Of a stretch of 64,000 nt of DNA, positions 62,101 through 64,000 are shown piece by piece. The position numbers were made by a program, and so were the translations under genes. Source of the stretch: Todiramphus chloris collaris (taxonomy: Eukaryota; Chordata; Aves; Coraciiformes; Alcedinidae). How positions within the stretch are numbered: the first letter of the stretch is position 1; each line of letters opens with the position of its first letter. Below the pieces are notes generated by a model, which saw nothing but the letters and a program-made list of their open reading frames with translations, had not been told where the DNA came from and ran no database searches. The stretch lies in the NCBI GenBank assembly GCA_025345505.1, contig JANVCC010000219.1, positions 805,513 to 869,512 of the forward strand, in the 5' to 3' direction.

Positions 62101-64000
62101 CGGAGAGACAGTGCTAGTGTTGGAGTCATCCTGAGTAGCTCCAGCATGGGAAAAGGGTCAGTCCAAGGTGCTGATCCAATGCGAGGGGTGCAGGCCAGCA
62201 GCCAGGCCTCTTTGCCAGCCCATCCTGGCCACATCCTGCCCTCCCAGCTAATCCTGAGTCTGAAGGAGGCAGTGAAATGCTTTGTGTTCCTCCCTCCTGC
62301 TTGTCGTGCAGGGCAGCTTTTGCTGAGTGCATTCCTGGTGGAGAAAAGGGGAGGTGATTTTGGGGTGCTGTCAGCATCATTGTGCTGAGATGAGGTGATG
62401 TGCAGTGCCCATCTTCCCAGCAGCTTTTCTCTCTGACAAAAGCTGCTTCCACCTGTGGATTCACTCTTCTGTACTCTCCAGTAATAGCCTTGTGAAACTG
62501 GTCATTTGAGCAGTGGGAAGCGTATCTGTGCTGTCGGTGAGGTGATGATGCACCAAAGTGGACAGCACAAGCTGTTCCCCACTCCCCATTTCCAGCAGGG
62601 ACTGTCAAACTGTGTCTTTGCAGCAGAAAAGCACGTGTGAGTTATTAGCAGCTCCAGGTCTGTGTGTGTGAGTAATAAATAGATAGGTCCTGATAAATCT
62701 GCAGGCGTTTCCTCCCACTGCTGCATCAGCAGTGACCCCCAGCCCTAGCTGTGCATTCCCAGCGTGGCAGGCAGTGCTTCTCCATGCCTTTTATCTTGTG
62801 ATTTCAGCATCAACGGCCGAAATGAATTTAAGGGGATCCTGTCTGAAGCAATGACTGCCCCGAGTTAGTCCAGTATGCTAAAGACCCCATCAGAGCAGGG
62901 TCTGGAAGCACTGGATTTCCCTCTCTGAAGGGGGCTGTGATAGAGTCACAGAGTGATCTGGAACTTGTGTTTTGCAGCTCAGCAACCTGCAGAAAGACTC
63001 CAGCCAGGTTTTCAGCCATTCCCTCTACGAAAGAGACCTGGAGATTGGAAGGCTGAGGAAAGAAAGTGAGAAGTTGAAGAGGGACCACGCTTTGGCTGCA
63101 GGTATTGCAGCCCTGGAGCTCCCTGCAGGGGCATGGAGCAGTTTGGGACGGGCTTTTGATACCGAGTGAGCATCAGCCAAACTGCCTGGGCAGCAAGTGA
63201 TTTGGAGTGTCTTGTAGGAATATCCTGACCTCTGTTTCTGTGCCTTGAAGCTCTGCAGGAGTTGTGGGCAGTATCTGATGTGACAAGGGCCCCTGGAGTG
63301 AGGGACAAGGTGGGGACAAGGTCAGGGAGGGATTGGGTAGAGAACTGGGGTAGGGAAAGAAAGCTCGAGCAGGGCAGGCTCAGAGCTGCTCGAATGCTCT
63401 GCTGGTTAATGGGCTGCTGCCCACCCTGGGGGCAGGGGGGTCACCTGCCCACCCAAGCTGCTGCAGGGCTTCAAAGGCCACCTCGAACCACAAACCTTTT
63501 CCAACGGCCTTTATCGGGCACGGGGAACGGTGCGTGCACAAAATAGCATCTTCCGTCACGCAGCCAGGTTAGCCAAAGCATTCCGCCTGGTTGCGCTGCC
63601 CGAGATAAGGGAGCAGTATCAGGTGCTGGGCAGGGGGGAGGCACGAGAGCCGTGGATCTGATGCTGTAGGCTCGGTAAGAGCTGCTCATCCTGCAAGGCA
63701 GCGTGTGCTGCCAGGCCCCGAGGAGCTCGTTAGCGATGCCGTCACCGAGCGATGCCCGGCACCGCCTGCCGAGAGCTGGACCCGCTGTCCCAGAGGGAGG
63801 ATGGCTCTCGGTGGCCGGAGGGCTTTGGCAGGGATGCTTCTCACCAGGGTTGTTTTCCTCAGGTCTAGTGAGCAGCCTGCAAAGGGAGATTGCAGGGAAG
63901 GAGCAGAAAATCCAGCAACTCAAGGAAGATGTTGAGAAAAGGAAGAAGGAAACCAGAGAGAAGGACGATCAGCTAGCGGCCGTGTCTGCCAAGGTTAACA
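56089..64000 (+). CDS. FHAD1: FHA domain-containing protein 1, joined partial coding region (runs off right edge)
   Basis: FHAD1 is a large, poorly characterised vertebrate protein with an N-terminal forkhead-associated domain, a phosphothreonine-peptide reader, followed by a long coiled coil. Exons in frame: 56089-56184, 56364-56570, 58849-59119, 60431-60522, 60789-61019, 62978-63101, 63863-end, giving about 386 residues in the window. The FHA fold covers residues 1-100, with IGRH near 21-24, SAGAGEHH at 33-40 and QGTFVNG at 61-67. Residues about 102-222 are Pro/Ser/Ala-rich, including LRKRPVSAG like the human RRPVSAN. From residue 223 on it is coiled coil ([38 protein letters not shown]). 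All junctions keep phase. Identity is supported by human similarity and synteny. Confidence 0.92.
56190..56203 (+). promoter_or_regulatory. Possible RFX-type X-box just inside intron 1
   Basis: GACGCC-TT-AGCAAC fits the X-box layout (GTNRCC, 0-3 spacer, RGYAAC) with one mismatch in the left half. It lies a few bases after the first exon of a gene thought to be expressed in ciliated and germ cells. A motif this short occurs often by chance. Confidence 0.2.
56364..56570 (+). CDS. FHAD1: FHAD1 exon 2 (rest of FHA domain)
   Basis: Start chosen at CCCCTTGCCAG|TCC because exon 1 ends in phase 0; the nearer CAG at 56370 would break the frame. Encodes [35 protein letters not shown] and on to [10 protein letters not shown] (69 codons), ending AAAG|GTGGGT. 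The human counterpart reads FNSRNGTFVN, so the usual Asn of the NGT motif is Gln here (residue 61). The last 21 bases of this exon plus the donor are the seed of the adjacent minisatellite. Confidence 0.9.
56550..56968 (+). repeat. FHAD1: 25-bp minisatellite spanning the FHAD1 exon 2 donor
   Basis: Unit GTGCTGGATGCCCAGGGAAA followed by GGTGG. Copies start every 25 bp from 56550 to 56950: 16 full copies and a partial, broken last one (GGATGGCCAAGGG). The first copy is the real exon end (VLDAQGK) and donor. Later copies differ by CCC/CTC and AAAG/AGGG or GTAGG substitutions. Long open frames across it are artefacts. Confidence 0.97.
58190..58325 (-). mobile_element. Duplicated flank plus CR1 3' fragment
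   Basis: 58272-58325 is a reverse-oriented CR1 end (AATAGAATCATTGAATGGCA, GGCTGGAAGGGACCTCTGGA). The preceding 80 bp (GGTCCATGGCTGATACACTT to GATGGCTTTGGGGGAATA) recurs at 59525-59580, also next to a reverse-oriented CR1 end. Confidence 0.75.
58483..58570 (-). mobile_element. CR1 LINE 3'-end fragment
   Basis: TGAATCGTGGAATCACAGCC, GGGGTTGGAAGGGACCTTGC and TCGTCTAGTCCAACCCCCTG. Only about 90 bp of the element are left. Confidence 0.85.
58849..59119 (+). CDS. FHAD1: FHAD1 exon 3 (Pro/Ser-rich linker)
   Basis: Acceptor CTTTTTTTCCTCCGCAG|. It encodes [20 protein letters not shown] through [20 protein letters not shown] to [20 protein letters not shown] and [10 protein letters not shown] (90 codons plus one base). 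The donor is CCAG|GTACAA. Poorly conserved except for the RPVSA block, which matches human FHAD1. Its phase fits both neighbours. Confidence 0.82.
59525..60150 (-). mobile_element. CR1 LINE in FHAD1 intron with duplicated 3' flank
   Basis: From about 59582 the + strand reads AATGGTAGAGTTTGGAAGGG, then GGTCACCCAGGGCAGCCCAC and continues to TACTCTAGATGTGGTCTCAG and CTGCTGCCCACGCTCTTCTG: a reverse-oriented CR1 of about 570 bp. The 55 bp before it match the flank of the fragment at 58272. Confidence 0.92.
60431..60522 (+). CDS. FHAD1: FHAD1 exon 4
   Basis: Between GCTCTCTTCCAG| and GAGAAG|GTGATG, 92 nt. It encodes (V)[19 protein letters not shown] and [11 protein letters not shown]. Low-complexity linker with little conservation. 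It is accepted because its splice sites are good and its phase (1 to 0) is exactly what exons 3 and 5 need. Confidence 0.7.
60789..61019 (+). CDS. FHAD1: FHAD1 exon 5 (start of coiled coil)
   Basis: 231 nt (77 codons) between GCCTGCCCGCAG| and GAACAG|GTAGCG. It encodes [40 protein letters not shown] and on to [15 protein letters not shown]. Clear heptads; the SKQKDA and KREEI motifs match the human FHAD1 coiled coil as I recall it. Confidence 0.93.
61508..62078 (-). mobile_element. CR1 LINE in FHAD1 intron
   Basis: ATGTCATGGAATGTTAGGGG, GAGACCTCTGGAGATCATCA, GGTCACCCAGGGCAGCCCAC through ATGCCAGCTGTGGTCTCAGC. A 570-bp reverse-oriented copy of the same subfamily and similar truncation length as 59582-60150. 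Confidence 0.93.
62978..63101 (+). CDS. FHAD1: FHAD1 exon 6 (coiled coil)
   Basis: 124 nt between GTGTTTTGCAG| and GCAG|GTATTG. It encodes [20 protein letters not shown] and [20 protein letters not shown], then A, followed by a split Gly codon. The human counterpart is of the form VSNMQKGYSEVLCQTLSERN. Phase 0 in, 1 out. Confidence 0.92.
63863..64000 (+). CDS. FHAD1: FHAD1 exon 7 (coiled coil, truncated by window end)
   Basis: Acceptor TTGTTTTCCTCAG|. It encodes (G)[39 protein letters not shown] and VSAKVN to the last base. AAG|GTTAAC at 63993 could be a donor, but the frame is also open to the edge, so the exon end is undecided. Confidence 0.88.

Noticed and set aside
1..64000. CRISPR arrays, tRNA, rRNA, prophage or bacterial operons
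   Set aside because: No direct-repeat/spacer arrangement, cloverleaf or ribosomal sequence was seen; the window is a vertebrate nuclear locus.

Overview
The window is nuclear DNA of a bird, most likely from a GC-rich microchromosome. At least twenty CR1 LINE fragments are scattered over both strands. Their 3' ends carry the avian CR1 signature (a GGTCCCTTCCAACC-like stretch followed by ATTCTATG-type tails). Introns are short, CpG islands are strong, and minisatellites and G-runs are abundant. There are no bacterial-style operons. The protein-coding content is three vertebrate genes, all on the + strand, in the order KAZN - TMEM51 - FHAD1, which as I recall is also the order on human 1p36.21. 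The species cannot be named from the sequence alone.

Layout. From 1 to 9.9 kb there is only non-coding DNA with CR1 copies; it is intronic if the distal KAZN promoter lies upstream of the window. A CpG island at 9.9-11.05 kb holds a candidate alternative KAZN first exon (ATG at 10380, donor after 10536). Seven further KAZN coding exons lie at 16631-16822, 26063-26199, 26878-27048, 27441-27630, 28160-28290, 28523-28573 and 29166-29333. All junctions are phase-consistent and give a 398-residue protein, or 327 residues from the internal Met. They are followed by a 3'UTR of about 2 kb with a polyA signal at 31367-31372. A second CpG island (39.4-40.4 kb), interrupted by a 400-bp assembly gap, is the probable TMEM51 promoter and non-coding first exon. 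TMEM51 coding exons are 50118-50458 and 52453-52864 (250 residues), with a polyA signal at 53630-53635. FHAD1 starts at 56089. Seven coding exons can be joined in frame (56089-56184, 56364-56570, 58849-59119, 60431-60522, 60789-61019, 62978-63101, 63863 onward), and the gene runs off the right edge.

Functions. Kazrin is a coiled-coil cytoplasmic/nuclear scaffold linked to desmosomal, adherens-junction and endosomal partners. TMEM51 is a small two-pass membrane protein of unknown role with a PPxY-type tail. FHAD1 has an N-terminal FHA domain followed by a long coiled coil. The three are linked by conserved synteny, not by a common pathway.

Most unusual points. (1) A 25-bp minisatellite in FHAD1 intron 2 is built from the last 21 bases of exon 2 plus its splice donor, so about 16 extra donor-like sites follow the real one. 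(2) A phase-matched, cysteine-containing alternative N-terminus for kazrin sits in a CpG island. (3) The splice donor used in mammals for the long SAM-domain kazrin isoform is preserved, but I see no SAM exons before TMEM51. (4) The phosphopeptide-contacting Asn of the FHAD1 FHA domain is replaced by Gln. (5) Several structured repeats are present: a pyrimidine tract of about 380 bp, a perfect 24-bp palindrome, a 17-bp-stem hairpin and two adjacent minisatellites in the TMEM51 5' intron. I found no compelling wholly new gene system. Two short coding-like segments near 42 kb are the best unexplained candidates.
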